From the NCBI GenBank assembly GCA_037447655.1, contig JBBHKE010003130.1, forward strand, positions 1 through 24,327: a stretch of DNA of 24,327 nucleotides. The letters run 5' to 3'. The position numbers and the translations under genes were made by a program. Of the stretch, positions 1 through 9,462 are shown one piece after another. The stretch's first letter is position 1, and the number at the start of each line of letters is the position of its first letter. Under the pieces are notes generated by a model. The model was not told where the DNA came from, searched no databases, and was given only the letters and a program-made list of their open reading frames with translations. The DNA comes from Zygnema cylindricum. Its lineage: Eukaryota > Streptophyta > Zygnematophyceae > Zygnematales > Zygnemataceae.

Positions 1-50
1 TTTTTTTTTTTTTTTTTCTTTTTTTTTTTTTTGGGGGGGGTTTGGGGGGT
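1..50. repeat. Poly-T / poly-G low-complexity edge
   Basis: The window opens with about 32 bases of almost pure T, followed by runs of eight and six G. It probably belongs to an intron pyrimidine stretch, or is an assembly edge. The exact homopolymer lengths should not be trusted. Confidence 0.7.
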
Positions 51-66
51 AAAATTAAAATTTCAG

Positions 67-1480
67 CTGACCAAAAATCCGGGCCGGCTCCATTAGCCGA
101 ATCTTTTAACGAAACGGTCAACCAACTCGATACAGGAAAAACTTTTATGCAACAAGTTATTTATGCAAATGTGAGTTTTTTATTTCATTTAAAAAAAAAG
201 TTTTGTTTTATATCCTTATTTATCTAGTTTATCTTTATTTTTTATTTTTTTTCCCTTGTATAGTTTTTCTTTTTCAAACTTTTGCTCCAAAATTTGTATT
301 CAAGTCATTTAATTTTTTACTACAAAACTGGTGATACCAAGGAATATATCATTATTAATGAATCCCGTAACTAATTATTTTAAGTTAATTAGTTAAGTGG
401 TCATTATTGGTTTTTTCAGTTCAAAATATTATTGAAGTAGTCAAATGTTGAAGTGCATTATTTCTTTATTCTAGTGTAACATATTATGTAAGGGGAATAA
501 TATTTACATATTATGTAAATTCTATTCAAGTGCAAATTACTAGCTACTGATGAAATACAAGTTTTTCTGGGGCTTGCACATAAATTAGAGTGGAAGTACA
601 TACTACAAAAAAAAATGGTTTCCTTTCTTAGCGTACTTGATTTAGTATGGTTTTTTTTTTCTATCCATCCTTTGACTAATTCCAATTTAAAACAGTGCAA
701 CCATTAAACATAATATTCCTTTTTCTTTATAAATGCATAGAATTACAGGTCTTTCTTCCTATTTCATATCTTTTAACATGATAATTTTGTTATTAATAAG
801 TGAGTTTTTTTCCTGGATGTCTTTGGCTTGTTAAGAGAACGATAAAGAGAGAGAAAGTGGGAGAGAAACAAAGAGATAGAGAAAGGGGAAGAGAGAAAGA
901 GAGAAAAGAGAGAGAGAGAGAGTGAGTTACTATTAATCATTTGTCATTAACATTTTTTCGTGTTTTTGGGTTTTTTCAGGGAACCCTTTGGGGCGCCTTC
1001 ACTACGGCCATTTTTGACCCTTTGACTAATATAACCACTTCTGGAGTTTATTGGGTCGCAATTAGTGTGGATAATTTAACGCAAGTCTCGACGAAAACAA
1101 ACTTAAAAGGAAACGGACTTATTGCGGTTAAAGACGCCTTTTTATTTTATCCGGCGATTACCGTTGGTCGAAAAAAAGCACTTGTAAGTTTTGGAATTTC
1201 TTCGAAATCGATTTATCCCTCGATTGCATATTCTTTTATAAATTATAAACCTTTAACGAATGGAGATGTAAATGTTGCATATGAAGGAAAAGGCCCATAT
1301 GATGGATCTTCGGGTTTAATCGCTTTTAACGGAAACAAAGTTTCTCTTTACGGCGATTATTTTTCGGCTTGTGTGGACGATTACGATTATTTTTGGTTTT
1401 CGGGAGAGACGATGACAAACCAAACGAGAGTCGTGAATGAAAATTGGGGAACATTTGTAGCGAAAGTGAATGGAAATTAA
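67..1480 (+). CDS. Uncharacterised protein, last two exons (5' end outside the window)
   Basis: Two exons are supported: 67-170 and 980-1480. The donor is GTGAGT at 171, the acceptor is TTTTTTCAG ending at 979, and the intron is 809 bp in phase 0. Splicing joins ...VIYAN to GTLWGAFTTAIF..., which restores a YANGTLWG motif and supports the junction. The second exon gives 166 residues and ends in TAA. Visible motifs are GPYDGSSG, GDYFSACVDD and NWGTFVAKV. From memory, a YANG-LWG ... PYDG-G ... GDYS ... NWGT pattern occurs in uncharacterised, probably exported proteins, mostly bacterial, that may form a beta-propeller. Function is unknown. The acceptor before 67 (TTTCAG) is plausible but sits next to a poly-T/poly-G tract, so the exon start is less certain. 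The intron carries a GA microsatellite. Confidence 0.7.
840..923 (+). repeat. GA-rich microsatellite in the intron of the first gene
   Basis: An imperfect purine tract of GAGA and AGAGAG units lies about 55 bp before the 3' splice site at 979. It is non-coding. Confidence 0.85.
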
Positions 1481-2620
1481 CGTTTAACAAATGGTAAAAG
1501 ATATTGAGTTTTGATGGCTTTATTTTTATAAGCTTCGAGGAAACAAATTGGTTTTTTGGTTCCTTGACACGGCGAAATAAAACGGAGGTTTTTTTGTAAA
1601 GGATTTAAGAAAGTATTAAATGAGGTTTTGGAGGGATCAAACAGGGGTTTTTGGAGCGACCACAAAAACAAAAGTAATAAGCTAATTTTGACTTGCGCAT
1701 ATATTTTATTTTCGAGCTTTACAAAGACTCGAAAATTATGTATTATCTTTAACTCTGTTATTTATAGCGGAAAGTAAAATACCGAAGAAGAGTCCATGTA
1801 TACTAAATCTTCGTTAGCAATATTTAATTTATCAGCTTTGAAATGCCTTTATGTTTTTTAAGCGCCGAATTAAATGGCAAGGATAGAAAAATGCTATTTA
1901 GTTGAAAAGAAGAAGATTTGAGAAAGGATCTGTAAAAGACAGGCTAGAGAGAGAGAGAGCTAAATAAGGCAAAAACAACAATAGCAAGAAGAAAAAGAAG
2001 AATTGATGTACAAATAGCGATATATTTATGCTTTTGTAAAATCCTCTACATAAATTGAAAATTGAGGAGGTTTTGAGCAAATTTTGGTTTCTCCTTGATG
2101 GTTTTGATCGTGGTTTAAGCTATTCCTATTTTTTGCCTTCTTTTCTTTTTTCAAACTCTTAAGAGAAGTAAAAATTATACTTATATTCTTAAGGTAAGAG
2201 TTTGAATATGAAATGGAAGTTAACAGGGATTTTTTTTTGGCTTCCTAATATGGCATCACATTTGGGAGAATGCAACAAAAGTCAACAAAAGTCTTGTCCA
2301 ATTTCATAATTTTATGTAAACAAAAACAATGATTATTGCTGCTTTGGATATATTTCATTTTCAATTTCATTTTGTTTCCATCTTTATTGTTTTCTTATCT
2401 TGCGTCCAAACTTATTGCCAAAATCATCACATTTTATAATTCGTAATAGGTTTCAACAAACAAGAGGAATACTTAGTGACAATACATAAATCCATAAAGA
2501 ATTTACTAAAGCCTTATGCAGAAATGACAAGCGTGTTAGGGTTTGCAGTGTTTTCACTTACACCAATTTCGTAAAAAGTTTGTAGCCGAAGTCGTAATTT
2601 CGGTGTCATCCTTGGAAAGG
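1481..2620. other. Intergenic sequence, no gene seen
   Basis: This AT-rich stretch follows the TAA of the first gene. It contains a short GA run near 1945-1960 and only short open frames. I recognise no coding domain, RNA gene or repeat family member here. The first few hundred bases presumably include the 3' UTR of the upstream gene. Confidence 0.6.
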
Positions 2621-2841
2621 AACACTGTGAATCGCTATTAGTGTTAATGTTTTTTTCGTCGCTTAAAACATCTTTTATCCGTACACACATGTCCGATTGT
2701 GAATCTGACGATTGCAATTGAAAGGGAAAATTCTCAGCTTCCGATTGGCGGTCTCAAATTGAAAATCGGACAATTGTGTCCGCAGAGAAGATGTTTAAGT
2801 GGCGAAAAAATTATCAACACTAATAGCGATACACTTTGAAG
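2621..2841 (+). mobile_element. MITE copy 1 (about 220 bp, long inverted ends)
   Basis: The left arm reads ACTGTGAATCGCTATTAGTG and the right arm ends in CACTAATAGCGATACACTTT. These are near-perfect reverse complements, and the arms stay similar for about 75 bp, through CGCTTAAAACATCTT and the CCGATT motif. A core of TCCGATTGGCGGTCTC is shared with the copies at 9042 and 17493. There is no coding capacity. The arms have decayed slightly at the outermost bases, so no target duplication can be read. Orientation is defined as + by this core. Confidence 0.85.
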
Positions 2842-3878
2842 CGTGGAGCTTTTTTTGTTGGAGAACAGTATTCAGTAAATTGTATCATTTGATGCGACAT
2901 TTGAGGGAAATTTCAAATTTGTGTTATACATAAAAACCGAATGGTTTTAGTTCTATGAACAAACATTTGAGAAATTTAGTGCGAAATCCAGAAAGTGCGG
3001 AGGTTTTGAGTTTTCCATTGGTTTCGTGCAAACTTGTCACTTTCTTCTAGCTTGTCTTTGGTCACAACTCGCCATAAACGCAAAACATAATGTGACTTGT
3101 TTCACTTTCTAAGACATTGGAGAAATCGTAAGACAATTAAGACTAGACTTATTCAGTTTTTTCCACAAAAGCTAATAAGTCAACATTGTGGACGAATTAA
3201 AAAGCATCACCACATGCACTGCATCCTCCATCGGTATCAAAGTTAACCTTTAATCCAAGTAGTCTTTGGGGTTTGTATGTGTTAATATTTACAGTTCAGT
3301 TATGAATGACGTCGTTGATTGTGAATTTATTCAAGAATTAGAGTTAAGAACACAAAAAATTAGTGTCATTAAAACTCCATTGGGTTTGAGAGGAAGAATT
3401 TCGGGGCACTTGTATAGTGTTCTACGTGCTTATAATGATACAAGGTGTACTCATATTGTTCACTCTCGCTTGTTTGATTAAAGTATAACCTCGTTGTGTG
3501 TAGTTGGCTTTGGTCCATCACTTCGACCTTAAAGGTCTAAACATCGAATTAGTTTTTTTCCCTCCATTCCATATATAGATATAGACATAAAGGATTGGCA
3601 CATTATGATTTTTTGAAAAGATGTTGCGAAACATGAGATGACGAAGTTTATCAATTTTTGGTCACAAAAAAAGAACTTTGAGAATTACACCTTCCATTGC
3701 TACTATAGTTAGTGAATAATTGGCGTTAAAGTGAATGAAGTAGAAAATACACTAAATTATGTTTTCCAAGTGGATCATTAGCTAGAAAAATGAGTTAACT
3801 ACTGTTACTACCATTAATTTATGACAAGAAAAAATGTGGCGTTATAATATATAATGTATTATTTATCACATTGGCACA
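2842..3878. other. Intergenic sequence, no gene supported
   Basis: This stretch holds one 71-codon open frame at 3266-3481 (+) that opens at a non-ATG codon, has no recognisable domain and no clear splice context. I do not support it as a gene. No repeat family member is recognised. Confidence 0.55.
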
Positions 3879-3950
3879 TCCGTTGTAGTCTAGTCGGTTA
3901 GGATACTCGGCTCTCACCCGAGCGACCCGGGTTCAAATCCCGGCAACGGA
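3879..3950 (+). tRNA. tRNA-Glu (anticodon CTC)
   Basis: The 72-nt gene folds as a full cloverleaf. The 7-bp acceptor stem is TCCGTTG with CAACGGA. The A-box region is TAGTCTAGTCGG. The anticodon arm ACTCGGCTCTCACCCGAG carries CTC after a T at position 33. The T arm is CCGGGTTCAAATCCCGG. It closely resembles the plant nuclear tRNA-Glu(CTC) as I remember it. It decodes GAG codons in cytosolic translation. CCA is not encoded, as expected for a nuclear gene. A TTTTTT run about 30 bp downstream could end RNA polymerase III transcription, and the upstream flank is TATA-rich (ATAATATATAATG), as is common for plant tRNA genes. Confidence 0.97.
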
Positions 3951-4440
3951 GTTGCTCCCAAGTGGAAAATGATTACTAAATTTTTTAAATCCAAATCCAT
4001 CTCAAACTTTATCACTTTTGCCAAATTTAAGAATTTTACTTCTGAATGCCTATGAGACTGGTGTAAAACCTTCAAAAGTGGAAAAGAAACTCATACTATC
4101 CCGGTATTTTCTTGAAGTTAAATGTGATTTTTTATGTGCAATCGCTAGTTACTAAAACGATAGATTTCTACATTCTGAAACAGAAACAACTAATTTATGT
4201 AAATAATATTCATGAATAACAATTACACAATGGATGACTTTTGCTTTGATTCCGGTAAGTTTGTCCGCTTTCATGGTTAGCACATTTAACAAGACTTGTT
4301 CATTAAAAAAATTATATCAAAAGTTTTTACCTTCTCATAACCAATAATTGACATTTTAAAAATGACAGTTCCAAAACTAAGGAAAATGTCTGGTGTTCCT
4401 CATAAAGTGAGAATCTTTCACAACCGTTTTTTGTAAAGTC
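3951..4440. other. Intergenic sequence downstream of the tRNA, nothing recognised
   Basis: AT-rich sequence without a coding frame of note. It contains the T-run that probably ends tRNA transcription (3979-3986). Confidence 0.6.
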
Positions 4441-4652
4441 AACCGTGCATTGCTATTAAGGTTTTTTACACTTGAACCAGTTTTTCTCCGTGCACACATA
4501 TCCGATTTCCGTTTGGAGACCACCAATCAGAAGGTAAGAATCTTTTCTTTCAATCACAGCCATCCGAGAAATAATCCGACAAGTGTATATGGAAAAAAAC
4601 TAATTTAAGTGGCAAAAAACAAACTAACGTTGATAACAATACACATTGAAGT
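4441..4652 (-). mobile_element. MITE copy 2 (degenerate, inverted orientation)
   Basis: The left arm ACCGTGCATTGCTATTA and the right arm TAACAATACACATT are imperfect inverted repeats. The inner arm motif is CCGTGCACACATATCCGATT on the left and ATAATCCGACAAGTGTATAT on the right. The core GAGACCACCAATCAGAAG is the reverse complement of the TCCGATTGGCGGTCTC core of copies 1, 3 and 6, so this copy is inverted. It shares sequence details with copy 5, suggesting a diverged subfamily. Confidence 0.75.
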
Positions 4653-4827
4653 ATTTCGCCTAGGCGATCACCATATATTTCTCCATATACAATAATTCAA
4701 ATGGTAAACATAATTATTGGTTTATTCTTTCCTTTCAATGATGACTTTAATCATAATAAGTGGATTAAAAGGCCTTTAGATAATATATGACATTAGACAT
4801 TTCCAGACTAAAAAAGTTTCAAAAAAA

Positions 4828-4831
<4 letters not shown>

Positions 4832-4866
<35 letters not shown>
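4832..4866. repeat. (TA)n microsatellite
   Basis: About sixteen TA units, preceded by an A-rich run with ACACACA. Confidence 0.95.
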
Positions 4867-4871
<5 letters not shown>

Positions 4872-5129
4872 TACGAATTTTCCTTCAGCCAGCATAAAGG
4901 ACTTCTTTCGAACAGGAAACATCGCTTATTCAGTTAGCAGCTACAGGACACAAAAAAATTAAAAAAAAAAAAAAAGGGCAAGTGCCACTATTGAAGTTTT
5001 ACCCTCATTTCAACGGTGAATAGCAGTGTTGTGTTACCGTATCCATACCGGCGGTTTCGAGTAGAGGGGAGAAGGGAGAGGGGACATGGGGGAGGGGAGA
5101 GGGGAGAGCAGAGAGGGGAGAGGGGGATT

Positions 5130-5345
5130 CAAAATGTCAAAAAGGTGTACCGTAATGCACTACAATACCAGTGTACTGTTTACGAAATAATCGCTTGTAC
5201 CGGCATTTTCCTATCTTCAGTATCTGGTAAAAACAGAACCAAACTGTACCGGATAAAGTTTGGTACGATATCCAACACCAGTAAATCGTACTCCAGTTTT
5301 TTGAAAGTACAGGAAGTACAATTTACTGTAGCACTTCATGATCCT
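5130..5345. repeat. GTACC/GTAC-rich degenerate repeat sequence
   Basis: The stretch carries many GTAC-containing words, such as GTGTACC, TTGTACCGG, CTGTACCGG, TTGGTACG and AAGTACAGG. It resembles the GTAC-rich transposon-associated sequence further right in the window. A 121-codon open frame crosses it but opens at a non-ATG codon and runs first through a purine tract (5064-5126), so I do not call a gene. It is probably decayed mobile-element DNA. Confidence 0.4.
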
Positions 5346-5381
5346 CTCTCTACAGTAGGGCAAATAATTTTCAAATGTTAA

Positions 5382-5740
5382 CTACTCTATGACACATTGA
5401 AAATATAAAATCACATTTTTATACAATATATTACATAATCGTACATATAGTGCATAATACGATAAAGCGAGACAAAATACACAGCATGTAATATAATACA
5501 TCACATCATTATTATTTTCTATTATTTAAGTACAATACAAAAACATTTTCACTGCTCGCAAATACAACACAAAGACCAATTGTATTACTTGAGATTCACT
5601 TAATAATAAGATTTTTGTTACGAAAGAGTACTCATTCTTGGTACAAATGTTAGAAAAACACCTTCAAAAGGTTAAAAAAACTGCAAAATCTCGACGCTGA
5701 GTCATCAACTAACTGAACAGAACGTACTTCTCTACACCCT
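5382..5740. other. Intergenic sequence, nothing recognised
   Basis: AT-rich sequence with scattered TACA words and no coding frame or RNA gene that I can support. Confidence 0.55.
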
Positions 5741-5744
5741 CAAC

Positions 5745-5815
5745 CACCCTAAAAACCCTAAAAAACCCGGAAACCCTAAAAAAACCCTGAAACCCTAAAA
5801 AACCCTAAAACTGAA
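5745..5815. repeat. Telomere-like CCCTAAA-type block
   Basis: Five or more imperfect AAACCCTAAA units with variable A-run length. CCCTAAA is the plant-type telomere repeat. The irregular spacing makes this an interstitial, degenerate block and not a chromosome end. Isolated AAACCCTAA words recur at about 6470, 17130, 21215 and 22460. Confidence 0.6.
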
Positions 5816-6225
5816 CCTGAAACTGCGTCAAATTCCTCCTCTTACTGAATCTGGAAGTAGAACAGTTTTCTCCTGACAGCTTTCTCTTGCGACTGTTGAC
5901 TGTAACTGAAACTCTGATCAATTTAACTCTCTCGTTTAACTGTAACTGAAACTGCAATAGTTTTCTCCGTCAACCATAAACAATACTGAAACTCTCTCTC
6001 CCTCTCCTTCTCCCTCCCCCTCCCTCTCCCTTCCCTCTTCCTCTCCCCCTCCCTCTCCCTGTACCTCTTCCTCTCCCTGTACCTCCTCTCCCTCTCCCTC
6101 TTCTCCCTCTCCCTCTTCTCCCTCTCCCTCAACCTCCCCCTCTCCCTCTCCCTCTCCCGTAACTGAAACTGTGACAGCTTTCTCCATCAAATGTAACTGA
6201 AATTGAAGCTGCAAAAACTTAACTT
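5815..6225. repeat. Degenerate TGTAACTGAAACT repeats enclosing a CCCTCT pyrimidine array
   Basis: The word GTAACTGAAACT recurs at about 5900, 5940, 6159 and (as GTAACTGAAATT) 6191, each followed by a TTTCTCC-type word. Between them, 5994-6157 is an almost pure CCCTCT/CTTCTC pyrimidine tract. Two long minus-strand frames made only of Glu/Gly or Arg/Glu repeats cross the tract. They are compositional artefacts. Confidence 0.75.
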
Positions 6226-6609
6226 TCTTTGCTATATTACAATACACATTCATTTTACATGTTTTCCTACTATAACATTCATTTTACTTTTTTCCAAAAA
6301 TCATCTGATTTTTGATGCCTCAAAATATCTCTATCTCTCTACCTCTCTATAAAAGCACCAACAATCCTTTCCCTTTTTCTTTTTTTTCACCTTTTTTTTT
6401 CTTTTTTCATTTTGCTTTTCGAAGTAGGGAATGTTCCTGTCGTTGATAAGTACTTCCTTCAGAAACCTTACAAAACCCTAAAATCCCCCAAAAAAAAACC
6501 TTTTTAAAACCCACACACTCTTAAAAAACCCTGAAAAATTGCCGAAATTAGTGTGTGGCTCCATGGAAGATTTTTTTGTTTTTTTGCTGAGAAGCCCTGG
6601 AAGTCATAA

Positions 6610-6849
6610 TCGGAAATGGAGAGAGGGGGAGAGAGGGAGAGAAAAATTTGCCTCATGTACCTGTAGGCCAAAAGAGGGAGGCAGACGAGGGAGTGAGAAA
6701 CTGTCAAGCCAAAAATGGAGAGGGAGAGAGAGGGAAAGAGAGGCGGGGAGGGGGAGGGGGGGAGAGAAGGAGAGAGAGAGAGAGGGGGGGGGGAGGAATT
6801 TGACAGATAAAAAAGAACAAAAAAAAGAGAAAAAAAAAAAAAAAAAGTA

Positions 6850-6886
<37 letters not shown>

Positions 6887-6893
6887 AAAAGGG

Positions 6894-6923
<30 letters not shown>
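6610..6923. repeat. Polypurine tract: GGGAGA array followed by poly-A
   Basis: 6615-6800 is mostly GAGAGG/GGGAGA. It is followed by A-runs from about 6820 to 6923, broken only by a few bases. The strand bias is extreme for about 300 bp. All the open frames here encode Lys/Arg/Glu or Phe/Ser/Pro homopolymers and are not genes. Homopolymer lengths are unlikely to be exact. Confidence 0.9.
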
Positions 6924-6924
<1 letters not shown>

Positions 6925-7630
6925 GATAGGATCCACTTGGGTATAACAGATAACAAAAAACAGATAAATAGCTATAAACACAAGAAAAACAATGGAAAAA
7001 CCAGCTAAAATATATCCAGAGACAAATAAATAACCAATTAAAAGTAGGGCAAAAGGGTGAAAGAAAGCCAGAGTGAAAACAGAGGAGGGAGAGGGTGACG
7101 GAAGGGCAGGGAACAAAGGGAATGGGAGGGTGGCAATGAGGGACAAAGCGGAAGTGACAAGAAGAGGACGGGAATATGATAATTATTGATTTTTTAAACC
7201 ACAAAAAGCACCAAAATGGTTCAAAAATAAATCAGGAAATCAGAAAAGCAGTTTCAAAATGAGCTCAAGAAGTTTCAAAAACAGAAAAGAAATCTCAGAA
7301 AAATATTGCAAAAAGTAGCTCGAAGTGGGCTAAAAAATAAACCGGATGGGAAAAAGATCAGAGGAAGAGACTTTGAAAAAAAAAAAAAACACCTCAAAAA
7401 TAGTCTCTAAATATCCCCAAAAGAAAGTATGAGAAAAGTCCAAAGGAAGCTCAAAAAACAACTAAAACAACAAAAACAGTACCCAGAAAACGCCAAAAAA
7501 ACATCAAAAGGAAACATACTAAACAACACTAAAGAAAAGCTTAAAAGGAGTCAAACGAAAAAAACTCAAACCATCTTCAGGTCTGACGTCATACCTGTCA
7601 CAGTTTGAACTGAGCTGAATTGTACCCCTT
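6924..7630. other. A-rich sequence downstream of the F-box gene, no gene
   Basis: This segment is strongly A-rich on the + strand (T-rich in the sense of the neighbouring minus-strand gene) with many CTCAAAA-type words. It presumably includes the 3' UTR and polyadenylation region of the F-box gene. No further gene is recognised. Confidence 0.55.
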
Positions 7631-8875
7631 TTAGTCCCAAGGGCAAATAAAACTGATTCTCGGAAACAACGATCGTAACCACGCCATATCTTTCACAAAA
7701 GCAAAAGCTGCATTTGAATCTCCTTCTTCAAAATGGAGCTTTACCTCCACCGTCGAAGGACAAAATCCCAACCATACTTTAACTTTTTCGATTAACTTTT
7801 TGTCCATCGGTGCCCCGGTCACGAAAATTTTTTGGACACAAGGAAACCGAGACATCCCCTGAGTCGACGGTAAAGATCCTTGAAAAGTCAAACTCAAAAG
7901 AGTCTTCGCATTCATTTTTAATAAGTTCATGAAAAGAGCTTGGTTTGAAGGACCGAGAGCGTCGAGATGGTCCAGTCTCGACGGAAGAGGAGGTTCCATG
8001 GTAATTATCAGTTTAGATGAGAGAGGTTCAGAACTACGTCGACCGCTAACTTTAAATCGACGAAGGTTAAAAACGTTTCGAATCGTAAAATGAGGAGCCT
8101 CCACAGAGAAAACAACAAGGTGTAAATCCATAAGGTTGGGAGCAGTTAGGTTAAACGCTTTCGCGGTCGATTGGATTTCCAGTGAAGTGAGATAATTTGC
8201 ATTTAAGTTACATACTGGAGTCCATTGGGCGTCATAGTATTTAAAGTGTTCGAGACGAGGGAAACAGTTTAACAAACTTTCGAGACTCCTGTAAAAGATT
8301 TGCTCGTAAATCTCCAAAGTTTTGACAGTTGTCACGGCGTCACAATCTGCCATTTCCTCGTGAGAATAGTCAAAACTGCAATGTGTGAGACGCAAAGTCT
8401 CCAAAGACTTCATTTTTGAGAGGGCACTGACAAACTGACAAGTAACTTTACAGCGAATCAGAGACAAGGATTTTAGGGTTTGACCAATTAAATCGGACCA
8501 GGCGACAATAGACTGTGGAGGAATATGGTAGGTTCCGTTATAATTATACGAACCGAGGACGATTTTTTTGAGTCGAGGAGTAAACGAAATCGCTTTCGAA
8601 AAGTGCGCAGTGACTAAGTCATCTGGATAAGTTTTGAAAATATTTAGGTCAAAAAGATGAGAAGATTGGAAACCGGCTATGGCTGCCTTAAACCTCCGAG
8701 AAACGGTTGAAAGAAGGATAAGCTCCGGAGAACATCCTCCGCAAGCTCGGAAAAGAATATCGGAGAGAATACGAATAGGAAGACGAGGTATCTCTGTGTA
8801 CGGATATACGTAATTGATGACGGCATCTCCGTCCGCATTTCTGTGAGATGCGCGAAAACGTTTTGCAGGAGCCAT
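7631..8875 (-). CDS. F-box / leucine-rich-repeat protein, single exon
   Basis: This is an intact 414-residue frame from the ATG at 8875 to a stop at 7631, with no intron needed. Residues 28-72 match an F-box: IPRLPIRILSDILFRA, then SPELILLSTVSRRFK, with the usual Leu-Pro, hydrophobic pattern and Val-x-x-x-Phe/Lys end. Residues about 100-300 contain degenerate LRRs such as LKSLSLIRCKVT, LETLRLTHCSF and LTSLEIQST. F-box proteins of this layout normally bind SKP1 through the F-box, and the LRR face selects a substrate for an SCF ubiquitin ligase. That role is inferred from the family; the substrate is unknown. Two MITE copies lie 167-590 bp upstream, in what should be its promoter. An upstream in-frame ATG does not extend the frame, and codons look uniform. 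Confidence 0.85.
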   Translation of the reverse strand: MAPAKRFRASHRNADGDAVINYVYPYTEIPRLPIRILSDILFRACGGCSPELILLSTVSRRFKAAIAGFQSSHLFDLNIFKTYPDDLVTAHFSKAISFTPRLKKIVLGSYNYNGTYHIPPQSIVAWSDLIGQTLKSLSLIRCKVTCQFVSALSKMKSLETLRLTHCSFDYSHEEMADCDAVTTVKTLEIYEQIFYRSLESLLNCFPRLEHFKYYDAQWTPVCNLNANYLTSLEIQSTAKAFNLTAPNLMDLHLVVFSVEAPHFTIRNVFNLRRFKVSGRRSSEPLSSKLIITMEPPLPSRLDHLDALGPSNQALFMNLLKMNAKTLLSLTFQGSLPSTQGMSRFPCVQKIFVTGAPMDKKLIEKVKVWLGFCPSTVEVKLHFEEGDSNAAFAFVKDMAWLRSLFPRISFICPWD

Positions 8876-9041
8876 GGCTGACTGTAACGGTCACAAGATA
8901 GGAAGAAGGATTCAAGAAAGTTGCAAAAAAGTTGAAAAAAATATGCAGAGTGCCGCGAAAAAGTTCCTTTTAAAGAAAGCAGAAATTACAGTACTGTGCC
9001 GTACATCAATTACGCCGTACGTTATCTTGTTTGCTGTACGC
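8876..9041 (-). promoter_or_regulatory. Presumed 5' flank of the F-box gene
   Basis: These 166 bp separate the F-box ATG from the nearest MITE. They contain three CGTAC words close to the MITE border. No clear TATA box can be assigned. The region is a promoter or 5' UTR by position only. Confidence 0.35.
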
Positions 9042-9260
9042 TACACCTTGAATTGCTTTTAGTGTTGATGTTTTTTAGCCACTTAAAACATCTTTTCTCG
9101 ATGCACACTTGTCGGATTTTAAATCCGACGGTTCCGAATTAAAGGCACAGTTCTCATCTTCCGATTGGTGGTCTCCAATCATAAAAGTGACACGTGTGTA
9201 CGGAGAAGAGATGTTTTAAGTGGCGAAAAATTGTTAACACTAATAGCGATAAAAGGTGTA
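9042..9260 (+). mobile_element. MITE copy 3 (219 bp), upstream of the F-box gene
   Basis: The termini are TACACC...GGTGTA. The arms (TTTTAGTGTTGATG left, TTAACACTAATAGCGAT right) are inverted repeats of about 80 bp, including CCACTTAAAACATCTTTTCT on the left against AGAGATGTTTTAAGTGGCG on the right. The core is TCCGATTGGTGGTCTCC. The outer TA on both sides is consistent with a TA target duplication, as in Tc1/mariner-type elements, but the palindromic end makes this ambiguous. No coding capacity. Confidence 0.9.
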
Positions 9261-9282
9261 ATGTACATTCTGTACGGAACAG

Positions 9283-9462
9283 TATACTGTGTATCCTTAT
9301 CACCGTGCACACTTGTCGGAGTCTTAATCTGACGGTTGTAATGGAAAGGTAAGGATCCTCCCATCCGATTGGCTTCCCCAAAAAAGAAATCGGACGTGTG
9401 TGAATTTAGAAAAATTGATTGACGTGGCAAAACAAACATTGACGCTACTCGTAGTGTCCACC
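9283..9462 (+). mobile_element. MITE copy 4 (arm-deleted)
   Basis: Only about 22 bp separate this from copy 3. It retains the left inner arm (CACCGTGCACACTTGTCGGA), the core (CATCCGATTGGC) and the right arm (AATCGGACGTGTGTG, then TGACGTGGCAAAACAAACA). Most of the left outer arm between GTATCC and CACCGTG is missing. This gives a shorter copy in the same orientation as copy 3. Confidence 0.75.

Noticed and set aside
3266-3481. 71-codon plus-strand frame
   Set aside because: It opens at a non-ATG codon, has no domain or splice context, and length is within chance for AT-rich DNA.
5016-5381. 121-codon plus-strand frame
   Set aside because: It opens at a non-ATG codon, crosses a purine tract and then GTAC-rich repeat sequence, with no recognisable domain.
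5923-6253. Minus-strand frames with Glu/Gly or Arg/Glu repeats
   Set aside because: Two frames are open over the same CCCTCT array, which is the mark of a simple repeat and not of a gene.
6504-7204. Long overlapping minus-strand frames of up to 180 codons
   Set aside because: They are Phe, Ser and Pro homopolymers read through the poly-A and GGGAGA tract; composition alone keeps them open.
8688-8915. 75-codon minus-strand frame overlapping the F-box start
   Set aside because: It is a shifted-frame shadow of the F-box gene.
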